Assembly (NCBI RefSeq): GCF_017876795.1
Contig: NZ_JAGIOR010000002.1
Span: 124,001 to 188,000 of the forward strand
Direction of reading: 5' to 3'
Source: Rhizobium leguminosarum
GTDB lineage: Bacteria; Pseudomonadota; Alphaproteobacteria; Rhizobiales; Rhizobiaceae
DNA: 64,000 nucleotides
Part shown: positions 8,906 through 17,414 of the stretch, piece after piece
How the letters are laid out: every line of letters starts with the position of its first letter
How positions within the stretch are numbered: the first letter of the stretch is position 1
Made by a program: the position numbers and the translations under genes
Notes under the pieces: generated by a model
The model's database searches: none
What the model saw: only the letters and a program-made list of their open reading frames with translations
What the model was told of the DNA's origin: nothing

Positions 8906-10003
8906 ATGAAGCGCAGGACTTTATTGCAGGCAACGGTCGCAACCGTCGCCGTTATGCTCAGCATGCCGGCATTGGCCGATTCGATGGCCGACGCCAAGGC
9001 CGTGGTCGACAAATATGCGTCCAAGGTGAGCGCATGGGATGGCCCGACGAGCGGCCCCAAGGGCGCTGCCGGCAAGAACATCGTAATTCTTGCCGCTGAC
9101 ATGAAGAACGGCGGCATTCTCGGCGTGGTCAACGGCGTTCAGGAAGCGGCAGGCGCATTGGGCTGGACGGTGAAGGCGCTTGACGGCGCCGGCTCGATCG
9201 GCGGACGGACGGCTGCTTTCGGCCAGGCTATGGCGCTGAAGCCCGACGGCATCATCATCAACGGCTTCGACGCCGTCGAGCAGAAGCCGGCGATGGAAGC
9301 GGCCAAGGCGGCCGGCATTCCGATGGTTTCCTGGCACGCCGCCTCGGCCGTCGGTCCGGTTCCGGAAGTCGGTGTTTTCGCCAATGTGACCACCGATGCG
9401 ATGGAAGTCTCGAAGTCGGCGGCCGATTGGGCCTTTGCCGATGCTGGAGGCAAGCCGGGGGTCATCATCTTCACCGACTCGACCTATGCGATCGCGATCG
9501 CCAAGGCCGACCGCATGAAGAAGGAGATCGAGGATCTCGGCGGCACCGTGCTCGAATATGTCGACACGCCGATTGCGGAAACGTCTCAGCGGATGCCGCA
9601 GCTGACCACCTCGCTGCTGCAGAAGTATGGCTCCAAGTGGACACATTCCCTGGCGATCAACGACCTCTATTACGACTTCATGGGCCCCTCGCTCGCTTCG
9701 GCCGGCATTGCCGGCGATGGAAAGCCGGTGAACGTTGCAGCCGGCGACGGTTCGGAGAGCGCCTATCAGCGTATCCGCGCCAAGCAGTTCCAGGCCGTTA
9801 CGGTTGCTGAACCGCTCAACCTGCAGGGCTGGCAGCTCGTCGACGAACTGAACCGCGCTTTCGCGGGTGCTCCGTGGTCGGGCTATGTGTCGCCGCTACA
9901 TGTGGTGACCAGCGCGAACGTCGAGTTCGACGGCGGACCGAAGAACAGCTTCGATCCCGACAACGGCTACCGCGATCAATACAAGAAAGTCTGGGGCAAG
10001 TAA
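8906..10003 (+). CDS. Sugar ABC transporter periplasmic substrate-binding protein
   Basis: 365 residues. An N-terminal signal peptide is clear: MKRR, a hydrophobic core, then ALA-D near residue 24. The mature part has the type-I periplasmic binding fold of the ribose/galactose family: 'IVILAADMKNGGILGVVNGVQEAAGALGW' region, 'KPDGIIINGFDA', 'AAGIPMVSWH'. ATGGAGGAG gives a strong ribosome-binding site; the frame is open far upstream without coding character. It captures the substrate for the permease/ATPase before it. Ligand identity is not visible; context suggests idonate, gluconate or a related aldonate. Confidence 0.85.
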   Translation: MKRRTLLQATVATVAVMLSMPALADSMADAKAVVDKYASKVSAWDGPTSGPKGAAGKNIVILAADMKNGGILGVVNGVQEAAGALGWTVKALDGAGSIGGRTAAFGQAMALKPDGIIINGFDAVEQKPAMEAAKAAGIPMVSWHAASAVGPVPEVGVFANVTTDAMEVSKSAADWAFADAGGKPGVIIFTDSTYAIAIAKADRMKKEIEDLGGTVLEYVDTPIAETSQRMPQLTTSLLQKYGSKWTHSLAINDLYYDFMGPSLASAGIAGDGKPVNVAAGDGSESAYQRIRAKQFQAVTVAEPLNLQGWQLVDELNRAFAGAPWSGYVSPLHVVTSANVEFDGGPKNSFDPDNGYRDQYKKVWGK

Positions 10004-10013
10004 GCCTCCGATC

Positions 10014-10037
10014 AGGGCGTATCGGTCGATACGCCCT
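10014..10037 (+). terminator. Perfect 10-bp hairpin after the binding-protein gene
   Basis: AGGGCGTATC and GATACGCCCT form a perfect 10-bp stem with a GGTC loop, 10 bp after the binding-protein stop. There is no T-tract, so termination is probably partial and the next small gene may still be read through. Confidence 0.5.
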
Positions 10038-10092
10038 CACCTCCTCGCATCCCCATCGATCCAGCTCCGGCGAGTTTTGGAAAAGAGAAGCT

Positions 10093-10431
10093 ATGATCAT
10101 TCGTTATGCTTTGTTTGAAGGCGAAATCCATCCCGGCAGAGAAAAGGAATTCCGCGACTTTGTCAGGCAGCGGCTCGTCCCCCTATGGACGAAATTTCCG
10201 GGTGCCGAGGAAATCCGGGTCCTGGACGGGATGGAACGCGACGAAGGCGCCCCGGTCTATGCCATGGCCTTGGCCATCCGTTATCCGGATATGGATGCGG
10301 TGAACGCAGCACTTCGCTCCGATGTGCGGTCGCAGAGCCGCGAGGTCACCGGCGAACTCCTGCAGCTCTTCACCGGCAAGGTGCATCATCACGTCTTCGC
10401 GGCCAACCAATACCCGCCGCATATCGCCTGA
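10093..10431 (+). CDS. Small dimeric alpha/beta-barrel-like protein, function unknown
   Basis: 112 residues, starting MIIRYALFEGEIHPGREKEF. The pattern of a beta strand, a helix with charged residues, 'PVYAMALAIRYPDMDAVNAAL' region and a final strand resembles EthD/antibiotic monooxygenase-like dimeric barrels, which include small mutarotases and decarboxylases. I do not recognise a specific family. AAAGAGAAG precedes the ATG. It closes the sugar-acid importer operon, 90 bp after the binding protein, so an accessory role in metabolism of the imported compound is possible. Confidence 0.65.
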   Translation: MIIRYALFEGEIHPGREKEFRDFVRQRLVPLWTKFPGAEEIRVLDGMERDEGAPVYAMALAIRYPDMDAVNAALRSDVRSQSREVTGELLQLFTGKVHHHVFAANQYPPHIA

Positions 10432-10493
10432 GATCAGGCACATCGGTCTCGGCTAGGGACGCATGTTTGCCGGTGATGGCCTTGATGACTGCG

Positions 10494-10803
10494 TCAGGTT
10501 GCCGTCGCAACGCATCGATTACGGCCGGAATTCTTGGCGATATAGAGGTTGGCGTCCGCCATATGCAGCGCCGCCCTCCAGGCTGTCGGCCAGGGACCGG
10601 TCCGCCGGGCCGGTGGAACAGTGACTTCAAGCTTCGGGGCCACCATTCGTGGTCCTGCACTAGCAGGCGCAGCCGCTCGGCATCGGCATCGGCAAAGGGG
10701 TCCTCGGCAGTCGCCCGGGAAACAAAGCCGGAATTCCTCGCCGCCCATCCGGATCGTCAGACTGGCTTCCTGCCTGGTGTCGCCCAGCAACGCGGCGCAG
10801 AAG
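10494..10803 (-). pseudogene. Decayed C-terminal part of a GGDEF (diguanylate cyclase) domain
   Basis: Read on the minus strand, one frame gives 'LLGDTRQEASLTIRMGGEEF', with the GG[D/E]EF active-site motif. The frame then shifts: the next frame gives 'AEDPFADADAERLRLLVQD', typical of the helix after the active site. A second shift returns to 'ALHMADANLYIAKNSGRNR', the conserved C-terminal helix of GGDEF domains. The pieces are in the right order and spacing, ending at a stop at 10494. No intact N-terminal part is recognisable upstream. I therefore call a gene remnant with at least two frameshifts; sequencing error is the alternative, but the missing N-terminus argues for decay. Confidence 0.75.
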
Positions 10804-11273
10804 CTGCAATTTCATGCCGATTGCATCGCTCAACATCCACTACGCCTAGGCAGATCAATGCTTGGCTCTTGGCAAGTGGATTCAAACCGTCCGTTTGCAA
10901 CAGGAGATGTGCGTCGCTTCAAACCAGCAACTTGGTGTACTCTTTCCCGCGCGGACGTCAGGCCATCTAAGACGAAAAATGCGACAAAATAGTCAAAAAG
11001 CGCAACATAATGACGCCCTGGCAGCTTCGTTTACACTCTCTAAAATATCTCCCCCTATTTTTAAGGGTATCGGAGCGACGTTCTGAGGATCGTCACCTAC
11101 GCCATGATGGCCGGCCAGGTATCCCGAAATCTCGCATGAAATCGACGTTGTTATGCTGACGCTCGCCGCGCCTTGGGCGCGACGCGCGCAGCGGTGCCCG
11201 TCGGATGCATTCGGGGACAGATCCTGGTGGCAGACACCTTTGACAAACCTCGCCAACACGATGGAGCGTGGCA
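10804..11273. other. Non-coding stretch before the chemoreceptor gene
   Basis: No convincing gene was found in these 470 bases. Part of 10960-11080 is more AT-rich than its surroundings ('AAATATCTCCCCCTATTTTT') and probably holds the chemoreceptor promoter; I could not fix -35/-10 boxes. The left end may contain further traces of the decayed GGDEF gene. Confidence 0.4.
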
Positions 11274-13259
11274 ATGAATACTATTAAAAGTTTCGGGATC
11301 GCGATGCGTCTCGCCCTTGGTTTCAGCTTTCTGATCCTGCTGATGGCCGGCCTGAGCATCTACTCGGCGGTACAGGTCGCTGAGATCAACAGCAACCTTG
11401 GAACGATCAATGACGTCAACAGCGTCAAGCAGCGGTTTGCCATCAACTATCGCGGCAGCGTGCACGATCGGGCGATTGCCATTCGCGACGTCACTCTGGT
11501 GACCTCTGCCGATGAACGCAAGGCGGCCGAGGCATTGATCGAAAAGCTGGCCGCCACCTACGCCGAGAATGAAAAGCGCATGGCGGATATGGTTGCATCT
11601 CCGGCAGGTGCGACGGATCAGGAAAAAACTATTCTCAGCGAGATCGCCGACATACAGGCGAAAACCAATCCACTGGTCGCTCAGATCATTGCGCTGCAGG
11701 AAAAGGGCGATGGCGAGGCGGCCCGCAAGATCCTGCTCGAACAGGCAAGGCCAGCCTTCGTTTCCTGGCTAGGCGCCATCAACAAGTTCATCGACTATCA
11801 GGAAGCACTGAACAAATCGATTGGCGGCGCAGTTCGCAGCACGGCAAGCGGCTTCAAGCCGATCGTGCTGTCGGCGTTGGGCATCGCGGCTCTTCTTTCG
11901 ATCATTGCGGCTGCGATTACCGCGCGCACGATCGTCGGTCCGCTGGGAAGACTGCAGCTTTCGCTGAAAGCGATGGCGGAGGGCAATCTCGACGGCGATC
12001 GTCGCCTCGAAGCGCGAGGTGATGAGATCGGCAAGCTTGCGCGCGCCGTGGCCGGCTTGCGTGACGCCATTTCGACAAAGGCCGAACGGGAAGCTGACAC
12101 GGAAGCCAAGCGGGCTGTCGCGGAACGGCATCGGCTCGAGCAGGATGCGGACGAACGCCGTACTCTTGCCGAGCAGACCGACTGGGCTGTCGGCCAGCTC
12201 GGCGATGCATTGCAGGCGCTGGCAAACGGCGACCTCACGCAGCAGATCGACACGCCGTTCATCCCGTCCTTGGAAAAGCTCAGAGCCGACTTCAACACCG
12301 CGGTCGAAAAGCTCCGCGCCGCCATGCAGAAGGTTGCCCAGAACGCCAGTGCGATCGCCGCCGGCGCACAGGAGATCCGATCTTCCTCGGATGATCTCGC
12401 CAAGCGGACCGAACAGCAGGCCGCATCCGTTGAGGAAACCGCCGCTGCGCTCGAGGAAATCACCACCACCGTCGCCGACTCGAGCAACAAGGCCCAGGAA
12501 GCAGGGCAGCTCGTTCGCAAGACGAAGGACAGCGCCGAGCGTTCAGGCAGCGTCGTCCGGGGCGCGGTCGATGCCATGGGCAAGATCGAATCCTCCGCCA
12601 CTGAAATCGGCAGCATCATCGGCGTCATCGATGAAATCGCCTTCCAGACCAACCTGCTTGCGCTGAATGCCGGTGTCGAAGCCGCCCGCGCCGGTGAAGC
12701 AGGCAAGGGTTTTGCGGTCGTTGCCCAGGAGGTGCGCGAGTTGGCGCAACGTTCCGCCAAGGCTGCGAAGGAAATCAAGGAACTGATCAACGCTTCGAAC
12801 GGCCACGTGAAAAACGGCGTCGCTTTGGTCGGCGAGACCGGAAAAGCCTTGGAAGAGATTGTCGCACAGGTGCAGCAGGTTGACGGCAATGTCGGCGCTA
12901 TCGTCGGCGCTTCGCAGGAGCAGGCAACGGGGCTGAAGGAGATCAACACCGCTGTCAACAGGATGGATCAGGGCACGCAGCAGAACGCCGCGATGGTGGA
13001 AGAAGCGACAGCCGCCGCCCATAATCTCGCCAAGGAAGCCGACGCGCTGTTCCAGCTCCTGGGCCAGTTCAGCATCGGGGGCGCAGTGGCATCGAAGCGC
13101 TTATCGCAGCCCGCTGCCGCGGCACAACATGCGCAACCGGTGTCCTCGCCGGCGCGCCAGATGATTGCCAAGGTAGGCAGGTCGTTCCAGCGACGTGCCG
13201 GCCAGCAAAATGCGAGCCAGGGGAACGCGGCATTGGCCGGCGATTGGGAAGAGTTCTAA
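11274..13259 (+). CDS. Methyl-accepting chemotaxis protein with C-terminal DWEEF tether
   Basis: 661 residues. A first membrane helix lies near residues 8-30, then a periplasmic helical-bundle sensor region, a second membrane helix near 185-210, a HAMP domain, and the long cytoplasmic coiled coil. The hairpin tip carries the nearly invariant '[21 protein letters not shown]' and '[19 protein letters not shown]'. The last five residues are DWEEF, matching the xWxxF pentapeptide that tethers CheR/CheB in E. coli Tar/Tsr. ATG at 11274 with GGAG 7 bases upstream is preferred over a GTG two codons earlier. The ligand is unknown; the gene stands alone between decayed sequence and the mct genes. Confidence 0.92.
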   Translation: MNTIKSFGIAMRLALGFSFLILLMAGLSIYSAVQVAEINSNLGTINDVNSVKQRFAINYRGSVHDRAIAIRDVTLVTSADERKAAEALIEKLAATYAENEKRMADMVASPAGATDQEKTILSEIADIQAKTNPLVAQIIALQEKGDGEAARKILLEQARPAFVSWLGAINKFIDYQEALNKSIGGAVRSTASGFKPIVLSALGIAALLSIIAAAITARTIVGPLGRLQLSLKAMAEGNLDGDRRLEARGDEIGKLARAVAGLRDAISTKAEREADTEAKRAVAERHRLEQDADERRTLAEQTDWAVGQLGDALQALANGDLTQQIDTPFIPSLEKLRADFNTAVEKLRAAMQKVAQNASAIAAGAQEIRSSSDDLAKRTEQQAASVEETAAALEEITTTVADSSNKAQEAGQLVRKTKDSAERSGSVVRGAVDAMGKIESSATEIGSIIGVIDEIAFQTNLLALNAGVEAARAGEAGKGFAVVAQEVRELAQRSAKAAKEIKELINASNGHVKNGVALVGETGKALEEIVAQVQQVDGNVGAIVGASQEQATGLKEINTAVNRMDQGTQQNAAMVEEATAAAHNLAKEADALFQLLGQFSIGGAVASKRLSQPAAAAQHAQPVSSPARQMIAKVGRSFQRRAGQQNASQGNAALAGDWEEF

Positions 13260-13297
13260 ATCGCGCTGATTTCTCTCCAGCTCCGCTGGAAAGCAAT

Positions 13298-13327
13298 TGC
13301 AAAGGGCGGCGTTTGCCGCCCTTTGCA
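13298..13327. terminator. Bidirectional terminator-like hairpin between convergent genes
   Basis: GCAAAGGGCGGC and GCCGCCCTTTGC form a perfect 12-bp stem (13 with the flanking T-A pair) around a GTTT loop. It lies midway between the chemoreceptor stop and the symporter stop, which face each other, so it can serve both. The T-tract is weak on both sides. Confidence 0.7.
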
Positions 13328-13337
13328 TTGATTGGTC

Positions 13338-14813
13338 TCACGCCCGGGCCGGAACCTTGGCCGGAAGCAGGGCATTGAGCACCACTGCGACCGCGATGTT
13401 TGCCGCAAGCGCCAGCAGCCCCGTATAGACGGTGAAGGGCTCGCCGCCGAGGCTGATCATATGCAGCGGCTTCCAACCGGCATCCCAGACCAGGAAGGTG
13501 CCGCCGCAGAAGCCGACGAACCAGCCGGCCAGCAGAGCGGGTGCACGGAACCAGTTGGTATAAAGGCTGAAGACCAGGGCCGGAAGCGTCTGCAGGATCC
13601 AGATGCCACCGAGCAGCTGCAGGTCGAGTGCGAACTGCGTCGGCAGGAAGATGATGACGAGCAGCGCACCGACCTTCACCACCAGCGAGGTGATCTTTGC
13701 GACCTTGGCCTCCCCCGCATCGCTGACTTTCGGATCGACATAGGCTTTCCAGAAGTTACGGGTGAAGAGATTGGCGGCACCAATGCTCATCACCGCCGCC
13801 GGCACCAGGGCACCGATAGCGATCGCCGCAAAGGCGAAGCCGGAGAACCAGCCCGAAAACAGCGTCTTGAACAGGGTCGGAACGACGTCATTGGCACTGT
13901 CGAGCTTCAGATTGGCGGCATGGCCCATATAGCCGAGCAGTGCCAGAAGACCGAGCAGCAGCGTATAGGCGGGCAGCATGATCGCGTTCTTGCGGATCGT
14001 CTTGCCGCTGTTGGAGGCAAAAATGCCTGTCAGCGTATGCGGATACATGAAGGCGGCAAGCGCGGAACCCAGAGCGAGCGTGGCGTAGGCGACATATTGA
14101 TTGCCGCCGAGCAGCAGGTTGCCGGAGCCTTTGGCCTGGAAGGCGGCATCGGCCGAGGCGAAGACATTGGCGTAGCCGCCGAGCTTCGACGGGATCAGCG
14201 CGACAGCTGCGATCACCACAATATAGATCATGATGTCCTTGACGAAGGCGATCAGCGCCGGGGCGCGCAGGCCCGCCGAATAGGTATAGAGCGCCAGCAC
14301 GATGAAGGCGATCGCGAGCGGCAATTCGCCATGCAGTCCGAGCGCCTTGAGGACCGCCGTCATGCCGACGAGCTGGAGGGCGATGTAAGGCATGGTGGCG
14401 ATGACGCCCGTTGCCGCGACGGCGAGTTCGAGACCGCGCGATCCGTATTGGCCATGGACGACGTCGGCGGCTGTCACATAACCGAACTCCTTGGCGCGTT
14501 TCCACAAAACCGGCATGACCATGAAGACGAAGGGATAAACGACGATGGTGTAGGGCAGCGCGAAGAAGCCGTAGGCGCCGACCGTATAGACCAGCGCCGG
14601 GACGGCGATCACCGTATAGGCGGTATAGAAATCGCCGCCGACGAGGAACCAGGTGATCCAGGTGCCGAAGTTGCGGCCGCCGAGGCCCCATTCATCGATA
14701 TGGGCGAGCGTCTCGGGCTTGCGCCAGCGGCTGGCGACGAAGCCCATGACCGTGACGAGGACGAAGAAGAAGATGAAGACGGCAAGCGCCTGGCCGTTGA
14801 TATCAGTCGTCAT
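13338..14813 (-). CDS. mctP: Monocarboxylate sodium:solute symporter (SSS family)
   Basis: 491 residues with about 13 membrane spans. 'EWGLGGRNFGTWITWFLVGG', 'GDFYTAYT' and 'YTYSAGLRAPALIAFVKD' are typical of the SSS family. MctP of R. leguminosarum takes up lactate, pyruvate, alanine and other monocarboxylates and is controlled by the MctS/MctR pair. Here the same order is seen: symporter, then a response regulator and sensor kinase upstream. The gene overlaps the small DUF3311-type gene by 11 bp, so both are translated together. Assignment to mctP rests on family plus context, not on an alignment. Confidence 0.75.
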   Translation of the reverse strand: MTTDINGQALAVFIFFFVLVTVMGFVASRWRKPETLAHIDEWGLGGRNFGTWITWFLVGGDFYTAYTVIAVPALVYTVGAYGFFALPYTIVVYPFVFMVMPVLWKRAKEFGYVTAADVVHGQYGSRGLELAVAATGVIATMPYIALQLVGMTAVLKALGLHGELPLAIAFIVLALYTYSAGLRAPALIAFVKDIMIYIVVIAAVALIPSKLGGYANVFASADAAFQAKGSGNLLLGGNQYVAYATLALGSALAAFMYPHTLTGIFASNSGKTIRKNAIMLPAYTLLLGLLALLGYMGHAANLKLDSANDVVPTLFKTLFSGWFSGFAFAAIAIGALVPAAVMSIGAANLFTRNFWKAYVDPKVSDAGEAKVAKITSLVVKVGALLVIIFLPTQFALDLQLLGGIWILQTLPALVFSLYTNWFRAPALLAGWFVGFCGGTFLVWDAGWKPLHMISLGGEPFTVYTGLLALAANIAVAVVLNALLPAKVPARA

Positions 14814-15000
14814 GGCGGGTGCTCCGATAAGCGATCCAGGTCAGCGTCGCGGTGATCGGCACCCAGAGAAGCTGATACCAGTAGAAGAACGGAAAGCCGA
14901 AAAGGGACGGCTCGCGGACATTGTAAAATGACGGCCAGAGCAGACCTATATACGGAATGATCAGCAGCCAGAGCGCTGCCTTGCTACGTGGTTTTTCCAT
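14803..15000 (-). CDS. Small DUF3311-type membrane protein, partner of the symporter
   Basis: 65 residues with two hydrophobic segments (about 8-24 and 36-56) and the landmark 'FGFPFFYWYQLLWVPI'. Proteins of this type are commonly encoded just before SSS symporters and are thought to be accessory subunits. The ATG at 15000 has AAAGG 11 bases upstream; the longer open frame upstream lacks coding character. The 11-bp overlap with the symporter start suggests translational coupling. Confidence 0.8.
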   Translation of the reverse strand: MEKPRSKAALWLLIIPYIGLLWPSFYNVREPSLFGFPFFYWYQLLWVPITATLTWIAYRSTRHDD

Positions 15001-15013
15001 GTCGGAATACCTT

Positions 15014-15146
15014 TCAGGCGCCGCGGGCGGCGGTCGCCATGTTCCAGTTGTCGGCGTGGAAGGCAGGTCTGTCAGCCGGCGGCGGCAGCAGGCCCGGTTC
15101 GGGTCGCTCGAGCTTTTCCGGACGTTCGGAAGCTGATGTAACGCAT
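15014..15146 (-). other. Possible small or frame-disrupted ORF upstream of the symporter operon
   Basis: An ATG at 15144-15146 with GGGAGG 7 bases upstream opens a 24-codon frame. The adjacent frame, read from the same point, stays open to a stop at 15014 and looks more coding, ending in 'AFHADNWNMATAARGA'. It has no start codon of its own. A one-base disruption just after the ATG would explain the pattern, but chance is possible in so short a stretch. Confidence 0.25.
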
Positions 15147-15247
15147 GTGAATTCCTCCCAGCGGCTTGCACTTGGCTAGCCGCGAATGGAGTCCTAGGGC
15201 GTCGGATTTATCCTCACAAGATGGGCGAGGAGCTGAAGTACCGGGCT

Positions 15248-15919
15248 CTACCCAGAAGTGGGTAGGCGCGGATCCACGCCGACTTTCGAGACGATGCCGT
15301 GGTCGAGCGCATAGCGGATGAGGCCTGCTGTCGTTGCGATGCCGAGCTTTTTCTTGAGGTTCTTGCGATGGGTTTCGGCCGTGGCGGCGCTTATCCCCAG
15401 CACCTCCGCGATCTCGCGGTTGCTCCTGCCGGCAACGATCAGCCCGAGAATGTCGCGCTCGCGCGGCGTCAGGGGATCGCTCCCCTCCTCCACGCGTTCG
15501 CCCATCAGCGCGTCGAAGACGCCCGACGAAAAATAGGTGCCGCCGTCGGCGACGGTTTCGATGGCCGCGACGATCTCGTCCGTCGAGACGTCTTTGAGGA
15601 CGTAGCCGGCGGCGCCATGCATGACCGACGAGGAAATATATTCGCGGCTGTCATGCATGGACAGCATCACGACGCGAGTTTGCGGAAGTTCGTTCCTGAA
15701 CAATTCGATCGCATCGATGCCGCTGAGCTTCGGCATGTTGATATCCATCAGCACCACCTGCGGCTGGACCTGCCGGGCGATGTCGAGCCCGGTTTGAGCT
15801 AAGCCGGCGGTGCCGGCGACTTCGATATGGTCGAATGTTTCGAGCACGGCTTTCAGCCCGTCCAGCACCAGCGGATGGTTGTCGATCAACAGCACCTTGA
15901 TTTTCGGGCGTGCCGTCAT
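15248..15919 (-). CDS. mctR: LuxR/NarL-type response regulator (monocarboxylate system)
   Basis: 223 residues. An N-terminal receiver domain has the acidic pair near Asp13, phospho-acceptor Asp59 in VVLMDINMP and the conserved lysine in YVLKDV. A C-terminal LuxR helix-turn-helix begins at 'LTPRERDILGLIVAG' and contains 'NREIAEVLGISAATAETHRKN'. It overlaps the sensor kinase gene by 4 bp (ATGA). Next to an SSS monocarboxylate symporter this matches the R. leguminosarum MctR arrangement, where it activates mctP. Confidence 0.78.
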   Translation of the reverse strand: MTARPKIKVLLIDNHPLVLDGLKAVLETFDHIEVAGTAGLAQTGLDIARQVQPQVVLMDINMPKLSGIDAIELFRNELPQTRVVMLSMHDSREYISSSVMHGAAGYVLKDVSTDEIVAAIETVADGGTYFSSGVFDALMGERVEEGSDPLTPRERDILGLIVAGRSNREIAEVLGISAATAETHRKNLKKKLGIATTAGLIRYALDHGIVSKVGVDPRLPTSG

Positions 15920-17301
15920 GCGGCTTCCGCCTGCTTGCCGGCGGCAAGATTGGCCGATCTCGGCATCATTGCCGTCAGCGTCGTGCCGGCCTCGCTGCTA
16001 TTAATCAACAACAGACCGCGGAAATGCGCCATCCGCTCCTGCATGTTGCGCAGGCCGAGACCGGCTTTGCCCGAGGCGCCGTCCGTGCTGCCGTCGAAGC
16101 CGGTGCCGTTGTCGGAGATGGTCATGCGGGCGCGGCCGCCGTCGCTCCAGAGCTTGACCGTAAGCCGGGAGGCGCCTGCGTGCCGCTCGACATTGTTGAA
16201 GGCTTCCTGCGCGACACGATAAAGGGCGGTGCTCGCCTCCGCCTTCAGAGTGCCGGTGAAGCCTGTGGCGTCGATTTTCGTGTCGATCCCGGTCCGCTCG
16301 ACGAAATTATAGCAGAGCGCCTCGAGTGCCGCCTTCAGGCCGAGGTCATCAAGCACGCGCGGCCGCAGATCATGCGAGAGCCGCCTGACCTCCTTGATGG
16401 CGCCGTTCAACGCCTCGACGCCGCGGTCGATGGTCAGCGCCGCATCGTCGACATTGGTCCTGACCTTGCGGCCGGCGAGATCCATCGCGTAGCGCACGCC
16501 GACGAGATTTTGGGAAATGCCGTCATGCAGCTCGCGGGCAAGTCGCGCGCGCTCTTCTTCCTGGGTGTCGATGACCCGCTGCGTCAGCGCTTTGAGCCGG
16601 CTGTCGGCCATGCGCCGCTCATGGAAGGTCAGCAGCATGCAGGTGGTGAACACGACGAGCACCGATGGCACGGCGATCAGCGCAACGATGACGAAGGTCC
16701 GTCTTATGTTGGCGCGCATCACCTGGTTGGCGGCGGCACTCTGGGCAAAGACGTCATCGAGATAGACGCCGGTGCCGACGACCCAGTGCCATTTGTCGAG
16801 GCTGACGACGAAGGAAAGCTTGTCGGCGATCTGCCCGGTCGATGGTTTCTGCCATTTGTACTGATGCAGGCCGCCGCCCGCTCTTGCCGTGGCGATCAGT
16901 TCGGCAATCACCTTGTCGCCATCCGGATCGGTGAGATCGAGCCAATTGTGCCCATGCCGGAAGCTCTGGCGCGGGTGGACGATATTGTTGCCGTCATAGT
17001 CGTAGACGAAGAAATATCCGTCCTTGCCGTAGTCGAGCGAGGTCAGAATCTCAGCCACCTGCTGCTTGGCGGCCTCGTCGTCGGCCCCGGCCTTGTCATA
17101 GATCGTCTGGATGGCCGACAGCGCAAGGTTGGTCAGATTGAGGATCTCGGCTTCCTTGGTCTTCAGCATGTTCTGCTCGAATGTGTCGATGCTGTTCTTG
17201 GCGAGGTTTGCCGATTGCCAGGTGATGAAGGTGGTGATCGCGAGGATCGAGATGACGAGCGGGACGATCGCCAATGCGATGATCTGGTGTCGTAACGTCA
17301 A
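15916..17301 (-). CDS. mctS: Cache-domain sensor histidine kinase (monocarboxylate system)
   Basis: 461 residues. A membrane helix near 8-28 is followed by a periplasmic single-Cache domain ('GKDGYFFVYDYDGNNIVHP', 'KWHWVVGTGVYLDDV'), a second helix near 190-215, then a HisKA_3 dimerisation helix with the phospho-acceptor in 'RLARELHDGISQNL'. The HATPase domain has 'VAQEAFNNVERHAGA' (N box), 'DNGTGFDG' and 'GLGLRNMQERM'. Cache domains of this kind bind small carboxylates. The pair with the downstream NarL-type regulator and the symporter fits MctS. Confidence 0.78.
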   Translation of the reverse strand: MTLRHQIIALAIVPLVISILAITTFITWQSANLAKNSIDTFEQNMLKTKEAEILNLTNLALSAIQTIYDKAGADDEAAKQQVAEILTSLDYGKDGYFFVYDYDGNNIVHPRQSFRHGHNWLDLTDPDGDKVIAELIATARAGGGLHQYKWQKPSTGQIADKLSFVVSLDKWHWVVGTGVYLDDVFAQSAAANQVMRANIRRTFVIVALIAVPSVLVVFTTCMLLTFHERRMADSRLKALTQRVIDTQEEERARLARELHDGISQNLVGVRYAMDLAGRKVRTNVDDAALTIDRGVEALNGAIKEVRRLSHDLRPRVLDDLGLKAALEALCYNFVERTGIDTKIDATGFTGTLKAEASTALYRVAQEAFNNVERHAGASRLTVKLWSDGGRARMTISDNGTGFDGSTDGASGKAGLGLRNMQERMAHFRGLLLINSSEAGTTLTAMMPRSANLAAGKQAEAA

Positions 17302-17414
17302 GGATCGGTCCTCCCGGGATTTGCGGCCGGAATTATGCCCTTTGGCGAATGTGAGTCCAGCGGCTTGTCGCGCTTGCCGGCGCGACCCGGATCAATGTCG
17401 GTGCGGGGTAGGCG

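Noticed and set aside
7338..8942. Long minus-strand frame opposite the ribose-type ATPase and permease
   Set aside because: Shadow frame of a high-GC coding region; the plus strand has full-length recognised ABC proteins with proper ribosome-binding sites.
13332..14855. Long plus-strand frame opposite the symporter gene
   Set aside because: Composition is Asp/Arg/Gln-rich without domains; the minus strand encodes a full SSS symporter.
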